Part shown: one piece after another, positions 18,176-26,729 of the stretch
Layout of the letters: every line of letters starts with the position of its first letter
How positions within the stretch are numbered: position 1 is the stretch's first letter
NCBI RefSeq assembly: GCF_019711565.1
Contig: NZ_JAIGNN010000002.1
Span: 620,001-684,000 of the forward strand
Source of the DNA: Qipengyuania proteolytica
GTDB taxonomy: Bacteria > Pseudomonadota > Alphaproteobacteria > Sphingomonadales > Sphingomonadaceae
Reading direction: 5' to 3'
DNA: 64,000 bases
Position numbers and translations under genes: made by a program
Notes under the pieces: generated by a model
The model's input: the letters and a program-made list of their open reading frames with translations, nothing else
Database searches by the model: none
Told to the model about the DNA's origin: nothing

Positions 18176-18754
18176 ATGGCCGTTGAATACTCCGACCGGA
18201 CCAAGGACAGCGCCGAAATCGAGCGGGTCACCTCGCTGGACATGCTCGCCGAGCACGGCTGGAAAGGTGAGCTCGAACGCCTCGTTCCGCCGGGTGGCGA
18301 CATGGCAGAGCTCACTCTCGGTGAGCCCTATCGCGTGCAATATCTCTCGCTGGAGAGTTTCCTGCGCGGCGCGTCCGCCTTCGAGATCGTCGCCGAGAAG
18401 TGGCGCCGGTTCCTCCTCTATCCCTGCCTGACCCTCGCGGAGATCGAGTTCGACCGCGAATTCATCCCGATCACCTTCTACCACGGCCCGGGCAAGGACG
18501 GTTTGCGCGCCGCGATGGAGATCGCCGGTGAACTGGAAGGCCATTTTCGCGGCAGCGTGGTCCTGTCACCTGCGCTCAAGCTGGCTGCACTGCACCTCAC
18601 CGGGGACAAGGACCTGCTGATCCCCTTCCCGCCCAACGTCACCCCGCTGGAGAATTACCAGCCGATCGCCACCGAAAAGGCGAGCGAGATGTTGCAGGGG
18701 CTGGCGAAAGACATCCTCTCCGCTTCGGAGCGGGAAGACGAGACCGGCGGCTAG
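18176..18754 (+). CDS. Unknown protein paired with the cysteine peptidase
   Basis: 192 residues, not recognised. No signal peptide or membrane segment; mixed alpha/beta pattern with many acidic residues, a tryptophan-containing helix (FEIVAEKWRRFLLYP) and a C-terminal stretch ending in acidic residues. An AAGGAGA ribosome site stands just after the peptidase stop codon, so the two form an operon. Possible roles are substrate, inhibitor or partner of the peptidase, but nothing in the sequence decides this. It shares CTAG with the end of hisZ. Confidence 0.65.
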   Translation: MAVEYSDRTKDSAEIERVTSLDMLAEHGWKGELERLVPPGGDMAELTLGEPYRVQYLSLESFLRGASAFEIVAEKWRRFLLYPCLTLAEIEFDREFIPITFYHGPGKDGLRAAMEIAGELEGHFRGSVVLSPALKLAALHLTGDKDLLIPFPPNVTPLENYQPIATEKASEMLQGLAKDILSASEREDETGG

Positions 18755-19860
18755 ACCGGGATTGCGTCGCCGCCTTCGAGGCGGTGCGTGCAGCCCATCA
18801 CCGTAGGGTCCTCGTCGCCGGCCAGCGATGCCACCGTGCGCCAGCCGATCGCGCGCAGGCGGGCCGCGGCGTCCCGGTCGTGGTCCGGCGGCAGGAACAG
18901 CGTCTTGCGCTGCTCGCTTCCCCGATCGCCGAGCGCGTCGAGCAGCGGATCCATGTAGAGCGAGAAGCCGGTTGCGGCCTCGTCGCTGCCCTTGATCGTG
19001 TAGGTGCCGCCGCGGCCCAGCGCACTGCGGGCGCCCTCGCCATAGAGGGTGAAGCCGAACCAGCTCTGGTATTCGAAGCCGTGGCGTTCGGTCGGGTCGA
19101 GCGTAATGCGCGCGCGTGTCCCGATCGAGGCGGCAATCTCGCGCAGGCCATCGATGCGGCTGGAAAGCGACCCGCCCGCATCGATGGCGGACAGCTTGGT
19201 GATAGCCTCGTCGAAAGCGCCGGTGGCATAGAGCAACGGCAAATAGGCCTCGCCGCCTGCGGCGGTGAGCCCACCCGCATCCTTGGTGTCGAGTTCGCGG
19301 CGCACGGCCTCGCGCTGCGCTGGATCGAGCGGCAGTGCGCTCTCGGCGAGCGTATCGACGAGGTCCGGGAGGGTGAAGTCGATCGAGATATTGCCGATAC
19401 CCGCACCGGTCAGCGCATCGATGGCGAGGCCCACGATCTCGCTGGCGGCGGCCACGCTGTCGCTACCGATCAGCTCGGCACCCAGTTGCAGCCTCTGGCG
19501 CGAAGGGTCGAGCTGGTCCGCCTTCAGCAGCGCGACATCGCCCGCATAGCACAGGCGCAGCGGCCGAGGGGCGTTCGCCATGCCGGTCGCCGCAATGCGA
19601 CCGACCTGCACGGTCATGTCGCTCCGCAGGGCGAGCGTGCGCAGGCTGTCGGGATCGGTGAAGCGCACCATGCGCCGGGTGGCGACACCCTCCATGCGCC
19701 CCGCGAGCGATTTCTCGAACTCCACCAGCGGCGGCCGCACCCGGTCGTAACCATGCGCGTCCATCGCATCGAGCACGGCGCGCATGGTTTCGGTGATCGC
19801 CCGCGCCCGCGCCGGAAGCGCATCTTCGAGCCCGACGGGCAGGAGGTCGTCTTGGTTCAT
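18751..19860 (-). CDS. hisZ: ATP phosphoribosyltransferase regulatory subunit
   Basis: A histidyl-tRNA-synthetase-like subunit that activates the short form of HisG in the first step of histidine synthesis. 369 residues with class II motif-1/2-like segments (YDRVRPPLVEFEKSL; RTLALRSDMTVQVGRIAA; PLRLCYAG) and an ALGRGGTYTI motif-3-like loop, but no anticodon-binding domain. It heads toward purA in the original minus-strand order and follows serA by 28 bp. Confidence 0.9.
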   Translation of the reverse strand: MNQDDLLPVGLEDALPARARAITETMRAVLDAMDAHGYDRVRPPLVEFEKSLAGRMEGVATRRMVRFTDPDSLRTLALRSDMTVQVGRIAATGMANAPRPLRLCYAGDVALLKADQLDPSRQRLQLGAELIGSDSVAAASEIVGLAIDALTGAGIGNISIDFTLPDLVDTLAESALPLDPAQREAVRRELDTKDAGGLTAAGGEAYLPLLYATGAFDEAITKLSAIDAGGSLSSRIDGLREIAASIGTRARITLDPTERHGFEYQSWFGFTLYGEGARSALGRGGTYTIKGSDEAATGFSLYMDPLLDALGDRGSEQRKTLFLPPDHDRDAAARLRAIGWRTVASLAGDEDPTVMGCTHRLEGGDAIPV

Positions 19861-19888
19861 AGCGCCGCGCCCCCTGCCCTATCGAGGG

Positions 19889-21472
19889 TCAGAATGCCAG
19901 CGGCATCACGACCTTGACGCCCTCGAGCGCGCAGGCCTGCTTGACCACGTCCTGCGGGATCGGCTGGTCGACGCTGAGCAGCAGGGTCGCTTCCCCGCCC
20001 GCTTCGCGGCGACCGAGGTTGAAGGTGCCGATGTTGATGCCGTTCTCGCCCAGCAGCGAACCGATCCGGCCGATGAAGCCGGGCGCGTCCTGGTTGACGA
20101 TATAGAGCATGTGGCCCTCGAGTTCGGCCTCGATACGCACACCGAACATCTCGACGAGGCGCGGCGCTTCCGCCCCGAACAGCGTGCCCGCAACCGAACG
20201 GTCGCCCTGCTCGGTGCCCACGGTCACCCGGATCAGCGTGTTGTAGGCGCCTTCCTTCTCGTGCCGGATCGACCGGATATCGAGCCCGCGCTCCTTCGCG
20301 AGGAAGGGGGCGTTGACCATGTTCACCGTGTCCGAATACTGGCGCATCAGGCCCGCGAGCACCGCGCCTTCGATCGGCTTGCCGGACAGTTCTGCCGCCG
20401 CACCCTCGCGCTCGATGCTGATCTTGGTGAGGTTGCCATGCGCCAGCTGGCCGACCAGGCTGCCGAGCTTTTCGGCAAGGCCCATGTAGGGCTTGAGCTT
20501 GGGCGCTTCCTCGGCGCTGAGGCTCGGCATGTTGAGGGCGTTGGTAACCCCGCCATTGACGAGGTAGTCGGCCATCTGCTCGGCCACCTGCAGCGCGACA
20601 TTGACCTGCGCTTCGGTGGTGCTCGCGCCGAGGTGCGGCGTGCAGATGAAATTGGGCTTGCCGAACAGCGGCGATTCCTTGGCCGGTTCGGTCTGGAACA
20701 CGTCGAGCGCGGCGCCCGCAACCTGGCCGCTGTCGAGCGCGTCGGCCAGCGCCGCTTCATCGATCAATCCGCCGCGCGCGCAGTTGATGATCCGCACGCC
20801 CTTCTTGGTCTTGGCGAGGTTTTCGGCCGAGAGAATGTTGCGCGTCTCGTCGGTCAGCGGGGTGTGCAGCGTGATGAAATCGGCACGCGCGAGCAGCGTG
20901 TCGAGATCCACCTTTTCCACACCGATCTCGATGGCGCGCTCCGCGGTCAGGAAGGGGTCGAAGGCGACGACCTTCATCTTCAGGCCCAGCGCGCGCGCGG
21001 CCACGATCGAGCCGATATTGCCCGCGCCGATCAGGCCGAGCGTCTTGCCGGTCAGTTCGACGCCCATGAAATCGTTCTTGGGCCATTCGCCGGCCTGCGT
21101 GCGGGCATTGGCCTGCGGGATCTGGCGGGCGAGCGCGAACATCATCGCGATGGCGTGTTCGGCGGTGGTGATGGAGTTGCCAAACGGCGTGTTCATGACG
21201 ACGACGCCCTTGCTGCTGGCATAGGGGATGTCGACATTGTCGACGCCGATACCGGCGCGGCCGATGACTTTCAGATTGGTCGCCGCGTCGAGGATGGCAG
21301 GCGTCACCTTGGTCGAGGAGCGGATGGCGAGGCCATCGTATTCGCCGATGCGGGCGGCAAGTTCTTCGGGCGTTTCGCCGGTGATGACGTCGACGTCGCA
21401 GCCGCGCTCTTCGAAAATCTTCGCGGCGTTCGGGTCCATCTTGTCGGAGATGAGGACTTTGGGTTTGCTCAT
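19889..21472 (-). CDS. serA: D-3-phosphoglycerate dehydrogenase
   Basis: First step of serine synthesis: 3-phosphoglycerate to 3-phosphohydroxypyruvate. 527 residues, the long form: catalytic and NAD domains (LIGAGNIGSIVAARALG; active His in CTPHLGAST), an intervening ASB domain, and a C-terminal ACT domain (about 455-527) for serine feedback. The start MSKPKVLISDKMD at 21472 was preferred over an open extension to 21670. Downstream of serC, 88 bp apart. Confidence 0.96.
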   Translation of the reverse strand: MSKPKVLISDKMDPNAAKIFEERGCDVDVITGETPEELAARIGEYDGLAIRSSTKVTPAILDAATNLKVIGRAGIGVDNVDIPYASSKGVVVMNTPFGNSITTAEHAIAMMFALARQIPQANARTQAGEWPKNDFMGVELTGKTLGLIGAGNIGSIVAARALGLKMKVVAFDPFLTAERAIEIGVEKVDLDTLLARADFITLHTPLTDETRNILSAENLAKTKKGVRIINCARGGLIDEAALADALDSGQVAGAALDVFQTEPAKESPLFGKPNFICTPHLGASTTEAQVNVALQVAEQMADYLVNGGVTNALNMPSLSAEEAPKLKPYMGLAEKLGSLVGQLAHGNLTKISIEREGAAAELSGKPIEGAVLAGLMRQYSDTVNMVNAPFLAKERGLDIRSIRHEKEGAYNTLIRVTVGTEQGDRSVAGTLFGAEAPRLVEMFGVRIEAELEGHMLYIVNQDAPGFIGRIGSLLGENGINIGTFNLGRREAGGEATLLLSVDQPIPQDVVKQACALEGVKVVMPLAF

Positions 21473-21560
21473 GACGGAGTTGTCCTGTCGTTTTCCCGGA
21501 TCAGCGCCGGGATAGAGATAAGGGATTGGCGGCGACCCGCTTGCCGGGCCGCCCGCCGGA

Positions 21561-22718
21561 TCAGCCGGCCTTGACCTGCACGTAGGCCCATTCGATCCAC
21601 GGCAGGAGACGCTCGAGGTCTTCCTGTTCCACGGTCGCGCCGCACCAAATGCGGAGAGACGGCGGGGCATCGCGATAGCCGTTGAAGTCGTAGCCGACCC
21701 CGCGGTCCTCGAGCAGCTTCACCACCTTCTTGGGCACGTTCGCCTTGTCCTCATCGGACAGGCTATCGAACCATTCGCCCTGGAAGACGAAGCACACGCC
21801 GGTGTTGGTGCGCTGTGCGGGGTTGGAGACCATGTTGCGCAGCCACGGGGTCGCCTCGATCCAGTCAAGCACCACCCTGGCATTGGCTTCCGACTTCTCG
21901 ATCAGCGCCTTGCGCCCGCCGAGTGCCTGCGCCCATTCGAGCGCCTCGATGTAATCCTCGGTTGCGAGCATCGACGGGGTGTTGATGGTCTCGCCGCGGA
22001 AGATGCCCTCGTTGATCTTGCCGCCTTTCTTCAGGCGGAAGAGCTTGGGCAGCGGCCATGCCGGATCGTATTCCTCGATCCGCTGGACGGCCTTGGGCGA
22101 TAGGATCAGCATGCCGTGCTGGGCTTCGCTGCCCATCACCTTCTGCCAGCTGTAGGTCGTCGCATCGAGCTTGGGCCAGTCCATCTCCATCGCGAAGACG
22201 GCGCTGGTGGCGTCGTTGATGGTCACCCCTTCACGGCCGGGCGCGAGCCAGTCCGTGTTCGGGATTTTGGCGCCGGAGGTGGTGCCGTTCCAGGTGAAGA
22301 CGACATCATTGTCCTGCGGAATGCTCGCAAGATCGGGAATCTCGCCGTAATCGGCGTCGAGCGTGGTCAACTTGGGCAGCTTGAGCTGCTTGACCGCGTC
22401 CTGGATCCAGACGTTACCGAAGCTTTCCCACGCCGCGACGGTCGCCGGGCGGTCCGGGCTCAGCATCGTCCACATCGCGCATTCGAGCGCGCCGGTGTCC
22501 GAGGCGGGCATGATGCCGACCAGGTAATCCTCGGGCACGCCGAGCATCTCCTTCGACAGGTCGATAGCGTATTTCAGACGCGACTTGCCGAGGGCGCTAC
22601 GATGCGAGCGTCCGAGCGATTCGGTTTTGAGATTGGTGGCAGACCAGCCCTTGTGCTTGGCGGTCGGACCGGACGAAAAGAAAGGGCGCTCAGGCTTGAG
22701 CGTCGGTTCGGCAGTCAT
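21561..22718 (-). CDS. serC: Phosphoserine aminotransferase (alphaproteobacterial type)
   Basis: PLP aminotransferase that makes phosphoserine from phosphohydroxypyruvate and glutamate. 385 residues; the PLP lysine is in SWQKVMGSEAQHG, with VFTWNGTTSGAKIP and an N-terminal PFFSSGPTAK. It matches the alphaproteobacterial/Methanosarcina-type branch of SerC. AAGGAG lies upstream of the ATG at 22718 inside a small hairpin. Divergent from a glycosyltransferase. Confidence 0.94.
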   Translation of the reverse strand: MTAEPTLKPERPFFSSGPTAKHKGWSATNLKTESLGRSHRSALGKSRLKYAIDLSKEMLGVPEDYLVGIMPASDTGALECAMWTMLSPDRPATVAAWESFGNVWIQDAVKQLKLPKLTTLDADYGEIPDLASIPQDNDVVFTWNGTTSGAKIPNTDWLAPGREGVTINDATSAVFAMEMDWPKLDATTYSWQKVMGSEAQHGMLILSPKAVQRIEEYDPAWPLPKLFRLKKGGKINEGIFRGETINTPSMLATEDYIEALEWAQALGGRKALIEKSEANARVVLDWIEATPWLRNMVSNPAQRTNTGVCFVFQGEWFDSLSDEDKANVPKKVVKLLEDRGVGYDFNGYRDAPPSLRIWCGATVEQEDLERLLPWIEWAYVQVKAG

Positions 22719-22790
22719 GTATTCTCTCCTTGCAGAGAGCACGCGCGGCGTTGGGACCGCGTGGCCCGTCGGCCGCACTAATGTTGCGCC
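22719..22790 (-). promoter_or_regulatory. Structured 5' leader of serC
   Basis: On the minus strand the leader can form CGCGG/CCGCG (22757-22761 with 22744-22748), then CTCTC/GAGAG (22735-22739 with 22724-22728) around a 6-base loop that holds part of the AAGGAG ribosome site. A serC RNA motif is known upstream of serC in alphaproteobacteria; this may be one, but I could not align it to the family model. Confidence 0.4.
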
Positions 22791-22892
22791 GCAGGAAGTC
22801 AATGCGAAATAGCAATGCAGAGACAGGCCGGTTGCTCTGCCGGGTCAACGCCCTCTCGCCAAATTCGGTCCCGGGCCCTATGGGCGCAGGCA

Positions 22893-24059
22893 ATGGAAGC
22901 AAACGACCTCCGGATCGCGCTGTTCAGCGGCAACTACAACTACACCCGCGACGGGTGTAACCAGGCGCTCAACCGCCTCGCCGATTACCTCTTGCGGCAG
23001 GGAGCGGCGCTGCGCGTTTACGCGCCGGTCGTCGAGAACCCAGACTTCCCGCCGACCGGCGACCTAGTTGATGTGCCGAACACGCGCATGCCGGTGAGAA
23101 ATCGCGGCGAATACCGTCTCACTCTCGGTCTCGGAAAAGAGCAGCGGCGCGATCTCGAGGCGTTCAAACCGAACCTCGTCCACGTCTCGGCTCCCGATCC
23201 GACGGGCCATGCCGCAGTCAAATGGGCGCGCGAGCGTGACATCCCGATACTCGCCAGCGTCCACACCAGGTTCGAAACCTATCCGCGCTACTACGGGCTC
23301 GGGTTCCTGGAACCTGCGGTGGAAGGGCTGCTGCGCCGCTTTTACCATCGGTGCGATGCGCTGGTGGCGCCTTCGCAGAGCCAGATCGATGAGTTGAAGG
23401 CGCAAGGCATGCACGAGGACATCTCGCTCTGGTCGCGCGGCGTGGATCGAACCATCTTCGATCCCTCGAAACGCGACATGGCTTGGCGCCACGCGAACGG
23501 CCTCGCCGAAGATGATGTCGCCATCGTTTTCCTCGGTCGACTGGTCATGGAAAAGGGCCTCGACGTGTTCGCCGACACCGTCGTCGAACTGCGCAAGCGT
23601 CAGGTCCGACACAAGGTCCTCGTCATCGGGGACGGGCCGGCGCGCGAGTGGTTTGAGAAGGCGTTGCCGGGTGGCACTTTCGTCGGCTTTCAATCCGGCG
23701 CGGACCTCGGCCGTGCGCTGGCGAGCGGGGACATCTTTTTCAATCCCTCGATCACCGAAACCTTCGGCAACGTGACGCTCGAGGCGATGGCCTGCGGCCT
23801 TCCCGTGGTCGCTGCCGGCGCGACCGGCGCCGCAAGCCTCGTCACCGAAGGCGTGACCGGCCGTCTCGTACCGCCGTCCAAGTCGAGCGCCTTTCCCAAG
23901 GGCTGCGCCGAGGCGCTTGCGCCTTATTGCACCGACGATGCCCTCCGCCTCGCCCATGGCGCAGCGGGCGAGGAAGCGGCCCGCGCCTATTCCTGGGATG
24001 CGATCAACCAGGCGGTACTCGACACCTATCTACGGCTGCACGCGCAGCGCGGACATTGA
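22893..24059 (+). CDS. Glycosyltransferase family 4
   Basis: 388 residues with a GT-B fold: an N-terminal glycine-rich loop (SGNYNYTRDGCNQAL), VHVSAPDPTGHAA, and a C-terminal domain with the EX7E motif (ITETFGNVTLEAMACGLPVV) and FLGRLVMEKGLDV. It resembles GDP-mannose-dependent mannosyltransferases of the MgtA/PimB type, but donor and acceptor are not proven. The ATG at 22893 (MEANDLRIALFSG) was preferred to one at 22815. Convergent with the next gene. Confidence 0.88.
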   Translation: MEANDLRIALFSGNYNYTRDGCNQALNRLADYLLRQGAALRVYAPVVENPDFPPTGDLVDVPNTRMPVRNRGEYRLTLGLGKEQRRDLEAFKPNLVHVSAPDPTGHAAVKWARERDIPILASVHTRFETYPRYYGLGFLEPAVEGLLRRFYHRCDALVAPSQSQIDELKAQGMHEDISLWSRGVDRTIFDPSKRDMAWRHANGLAEDDVAIVFLGRLVMEKGLDVFADTVVELRKRQVRHKVLVIGDGPAREWFEKALPGGTFVGFQSGADLGRALASGDIFFNPSITETFGNVTLEAMACGLPVVAAGATGAASLVTEGVTGRLVPPSKSSAFPKGCAEALAPYCTDDALRLAHGAAGEEAARAYSWDAINQAVLDTYLRLHAQRGH

Positions 24060-24060
24060 T

Positions 24061-24483
24061 TCAGCGCAGTACGCCCTCGCGCCGCATCTTCAGCGCATAC
24101 CACAGGGTGAACAGCGTGATCACCCAGATCGCCAGGTCGAGCCCGTTGTTCTGCATGTCTGCCGGCAGAGTGGTCGCGACGCGCTGGAAATAGGTCGTCC
24201 CGATCAGCCCGACGACCGAGATCGCCAGCGAATGCACCGCGAAGCGCGAGCGCAGGAGGAGCAGGACCGAACCGAAGAAAGCCCCCCACACGCCCAGCGC
24301 CCAAAACGCGGTCGCCCAGGCCGGAAAAGTATCGAAATAGGCGATCTGGTCGGGCGTCATGCCCAAAGCGTCGAGCTGGCCCAGCTCGGTCATCATGTAG
24401 CTCATGATCCCTACCGCATTCCACAGCAGGGTCACCACCCCCACGGCCCACAGGTGCCATGGCGTCTTGACGGTAGCGTCCAT
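24061..24483 (-). CDS. Small four-helix membrane protein
   Basis: 140 residues with about four hydrophobic helices (near 9-30, 55-78, 83-103 and 115-132) and short charged ends. Not recognised beyond an uncharacterised inner-membrane protein common in sphingomonads. A GGGAGG ribosome site precedes the ATG at 24483. It lies downstream of the PadR gene on the same strand, 77 bp away, and could belong to its regulon. Confidence 0.75.
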   Translation of the reverse strand: MDATVKTPWHLWAVGVVTLLWNAVGIMSYMMTELGQLDALGMTPDQIAYFDTFPAWATAFWALGVWGAFFGSVLLLLRSRFAVHSLAISVVGLIGTTYFQRVATTLPADMQNNGLDLAIWVITLFTLWYALKMRREGVLR

Positions 24484-24560
24484 CGATCTCTCCCTCCCTA
24501 AAGCGACCTGTCGCGCCGCAGACTAGCTGCAGGCGCGAAAGGTGCAAGTCGGGGAGCGGA

Positions 24561-25298
24561 TCAGAGCCGCTCGATCTTCTTGGCCAGCTCGTCCACGAGG
24601 TCGACGATCTGCTCGATCGTCTCTTCGTCGAGCTTGCCAGAACGGGCGCGATGCTTGAGCACGTTGGCCAAATTGCCGAGTGCGCGAAACATCTCGGGCG
24701 TCGCAAAGGCCTTGCCGCGCTGCGCATGCCGCTCGCCATGGCCGGAAAGCCGCTCGATCAGGGCCTCGGCCTCGGCCTTGCGATCTTCGAGTTCCTCCCG
24801 ACCCTGGACGGTCGCTTCGAACGCCTTGCGCGGCTCGTCGCCGCCGGCGACCTCGCGGATTGCCCCCTCGTCCTCGAGCAGCGAGAGCGTGGGGTAGACC
24901 GTTCCCGGACTGGGGGCGTAGCTGCCGGCGGTCATCTCTTCGACCGCCTTGATCAGCTCGTACCCATGGCGCGGCTCGTCGGCGATCAGCTTCAGCAGCA
25001 GGAGCCTCAGTTCGCCTTGCGCGAACATGCGCCCCCGCTTGCGCCCGCCATAGCCGCTGCGCGCGCGGCGGTTCCAGGCATCCCCGTCGCCGCGACCGAA
25101 GGGGCCGTCACGACCGAAAGGACCATCCGGGCCAAAGGGGCCCTTCGGTCCGAAGGGTCCGTCCGGGCCGAAGAATCCCGAGAAATCGAATTCACTCCCG
25201 CGTGATCCACGCGCCGCGCCGCCGCAGCCGTTGACCTCGATCGCCAGCGGGATCGGCCAGCCGAAAGAGCGTTTCCAGCGCCGTCCGGATCGGTTCAT
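24561..25298 (-). CDS. PadR-family regulator with Gly/Phe/Pro-rich N-terminus
   Basis: 245 residues. Residues about 96-170 form a PadR winged helix (LRLLLLKLIADEPRHGYELIKAVE; SPGTVYPTLSLLEDEGAI), followed by a helical C-terminal dimerisation part. The first 90 residues are low complexity, with repeated FGPDGP/FGPKGP/FGRDGP units (about 43-70) and a basic tail before the domain. Divergent from rarA with 105 bp between; an operator-like inverted repeat sits there. PadR proteins often control their own gene and a neighbouring membrane protein. Confidence 0.88.
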   Translation of the reverse strand: MNRSGRRWKRSFGWPIPLAIEVNGCGGAARGSRGSEFDFSGFFGPDGPFGPKGPFGPDGPFGRDGPFGRGDGDAWNRRARSGYGGRKRGRMFAQGELRLLLLKLIADEPRHGYELIKAVEEMTAGSYAPSPGTVYPTLSLLEDEGAIREVAGGDEPRKAFEATVQGREELEDRKAEAEALIERLSGHGERHAQRGKAFATPEMFRALGNLANVLKHRARSGKLDEETIEQIVDLVDELAKKIERL

Positions 25299-25320
25299 AT
25301 GATATTCCTTTCGAATCTTT

Positions 25321-25341
25321 CGATAGGTCTAAGATATATCG
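25321..25341. promoter_or_regulatory. Candidate PadR operator
   Basis: CGATAGGTCTAAGATATATCG is a 21-bp interrupted inverted repeat (CGATA ... TATCG) with an internal GATATATC palindrome, 23 bp upstream of the PadR start codon. Its position and ATAT-rich core fit autoregulation by PadR. No binding evidence exists. Confidence 0.45.
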
Positions 25342-25403
25342 TAATAGCAATCCCGCAAGAGGGCCATGCAAAAGCTCGGCGAACACCCTATGTGAGCCGA
25401 CCA

Positions 25404-26729
25404 ATGGCCGACCTCTTTCCCGATAGCCTCCCAGCCGGAGCCGCGCCCGAGCCGCTGCGCGAAGATGCACCGCTCGCCGACCGGCTGCGCCCCGCTTCGC
25501 TCGACGAGGTGATTGGGCAGGATCACCTGACCGGCCCCGAAGGCGCGATCGGGCGGATGGTCGCGGCGGGCCGCCTCTCCAGCATGATCCTGTGGGGTCC
25601 GCCCGGCACCGGCAAGACGACCATCGCGCGCCTGCTGGCCAATAGCGTTGGCATGCGGTTCGAAAGCGTGAGCGCGGTCTTCAGCGGGGTCGCGGACCTC
25701 AAGAAGGCCTTCGCCGCCGCCGACAAGGCCGCCGAGGCAGGTCAGCGCACCCTGCTCTTCGTTGACGAGATCCACCGTTTCAACCGCGCGCAGCAGGACG
25801 GATTCCTGCCTTTCGTGGAACGCGGCACGGTAACGCTGGTGGGCGCGACTACCGAGAACCCGAGTTTCGCCCTCAACGCCGCGCTTTTGAGCCGCGCGCA
25901 GGTGCTGATCCTCCAGCGGCTCGATCACGCAGCGCTGGGCCAGCTACTCGATCGCGCGGAAGAGCTTGAAGGCCCCCTGCCCCTTACTCCCGAAGCGCGC
26001 GATGCGCTGGTGGCCAGCGCCGATGGCGATGGGCGCTTCCTGCTCAACCAGGCCGAAACGCTCTACAATGCGAAGATCGGGGAGCCGCTCGATCCGGCGG
26101 CGCTGGGCAAGTTCCTGCAGCGCCGCGTGGCGGTCTACGACAAGGATCGCGAGGGGCACTACAACCTCATCTCCGCGCTTCACAAGGCGGTGCGCGGCAG
26201 CGATGTGCAGGCGAGCCTCTATTACCTCGCGCGGATGCTCACCGCGGGCGAGGAACCGCGCTTTCTCGCGCGCCGGCTCGTCCGCATGGCGGTGGAGGAT
26301 ATCGGCATGGCCGACCCGCAGGCGCTGGTGCAGTGCATGGCGGCCAAGGATGCTTACGAGTTCCTCGGCAGCCCCGAAGGCGAACTCGCGCTGGTGCAGG
26401 CCTGCACCTATCTCGCCACCGCGCCGAAATCGAACGCGGTCTACAAGGCGCAGAAGGCCTCGTTCAAATCGGCGAAAGAGACCGGCAGCCTGATGCCGCC
26501 GCAGAATATTCTCAACGCGCCCACCAAGCTGATGAAGGATATCGGCTATGGGGAGGGCTACAGCTACGACCACGACGCGGAAGACGGCTTTTCAGGCGAC
26601 AATTACTGGCCCGACGAGATGGAGCCGCAGACCTATTACGCGCCGGTCGAGCGCGGGTTCGAGCGGGAGGTGAAGAAGCGGCTCGACTATTGGGACAAGC
26701 TGCGGCGCGACCGTGACGCGGAAATTTAG
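25404..26729 (+). CDS. rarA: Replication-associated recombination protein A (RarA/MgsA)
   Basis: AAA+ ATPase acting at stalled replication forks with SSB. 441 residues: Walker [10 protein letters not shown], Walker [10 protein letters not shown], sensor [14 protein letters not shown], and the C-terminal tetramerisation domain ([25 protein letters not shown]). The ATG at 25404 gives the usual [10 protein letters not shown] start; an earlier open stretch contains the PadR operator. Overlaps the next gene by 17 bp. Confidence 0.95.
   Translation: MADLFPDSLPAGAAPEPLREDAPLADRLRPASLDEVIGQDHLTGPEGAIGRMVAAGRLSSMILWGPPGTGKTTIARLLANSVGMRFESVSAVFSGVADLKKAFAAADKAAEAGQRTLLFVDEIHRFNRAQQDGFLPFVERGTVTLVGATTENPSFALNAALLSRAQVLILQRLDHAALGQLLDRAEELEGPLPLTPEARDALVASADGDGRFLLNQAETLYNAKIGEPLDPAALGKFLQRRVAVYDKDREGHYNLISALHKAVRGSDVQASLYYLARMLTAGEEPRFLARRLVRMAVEDIGMADPQALVQCMAAKDAYEFLGSPEGELALVQACTYLATAPKSNAVYKAQKASFKSAKETGSLMPPQNILNAPTKLMKDIGYGEGYSYDHDAEDGFSGDNYWPDEMEPQTYYAPVERGFEREVKKRLDYWDKLRRDRDAEI

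Noticed and set aside
19784-21574. 596-codon open frame opposite serA
   Set aside because: Antisense shadow of a strongly conserved gene; no domain pattern.
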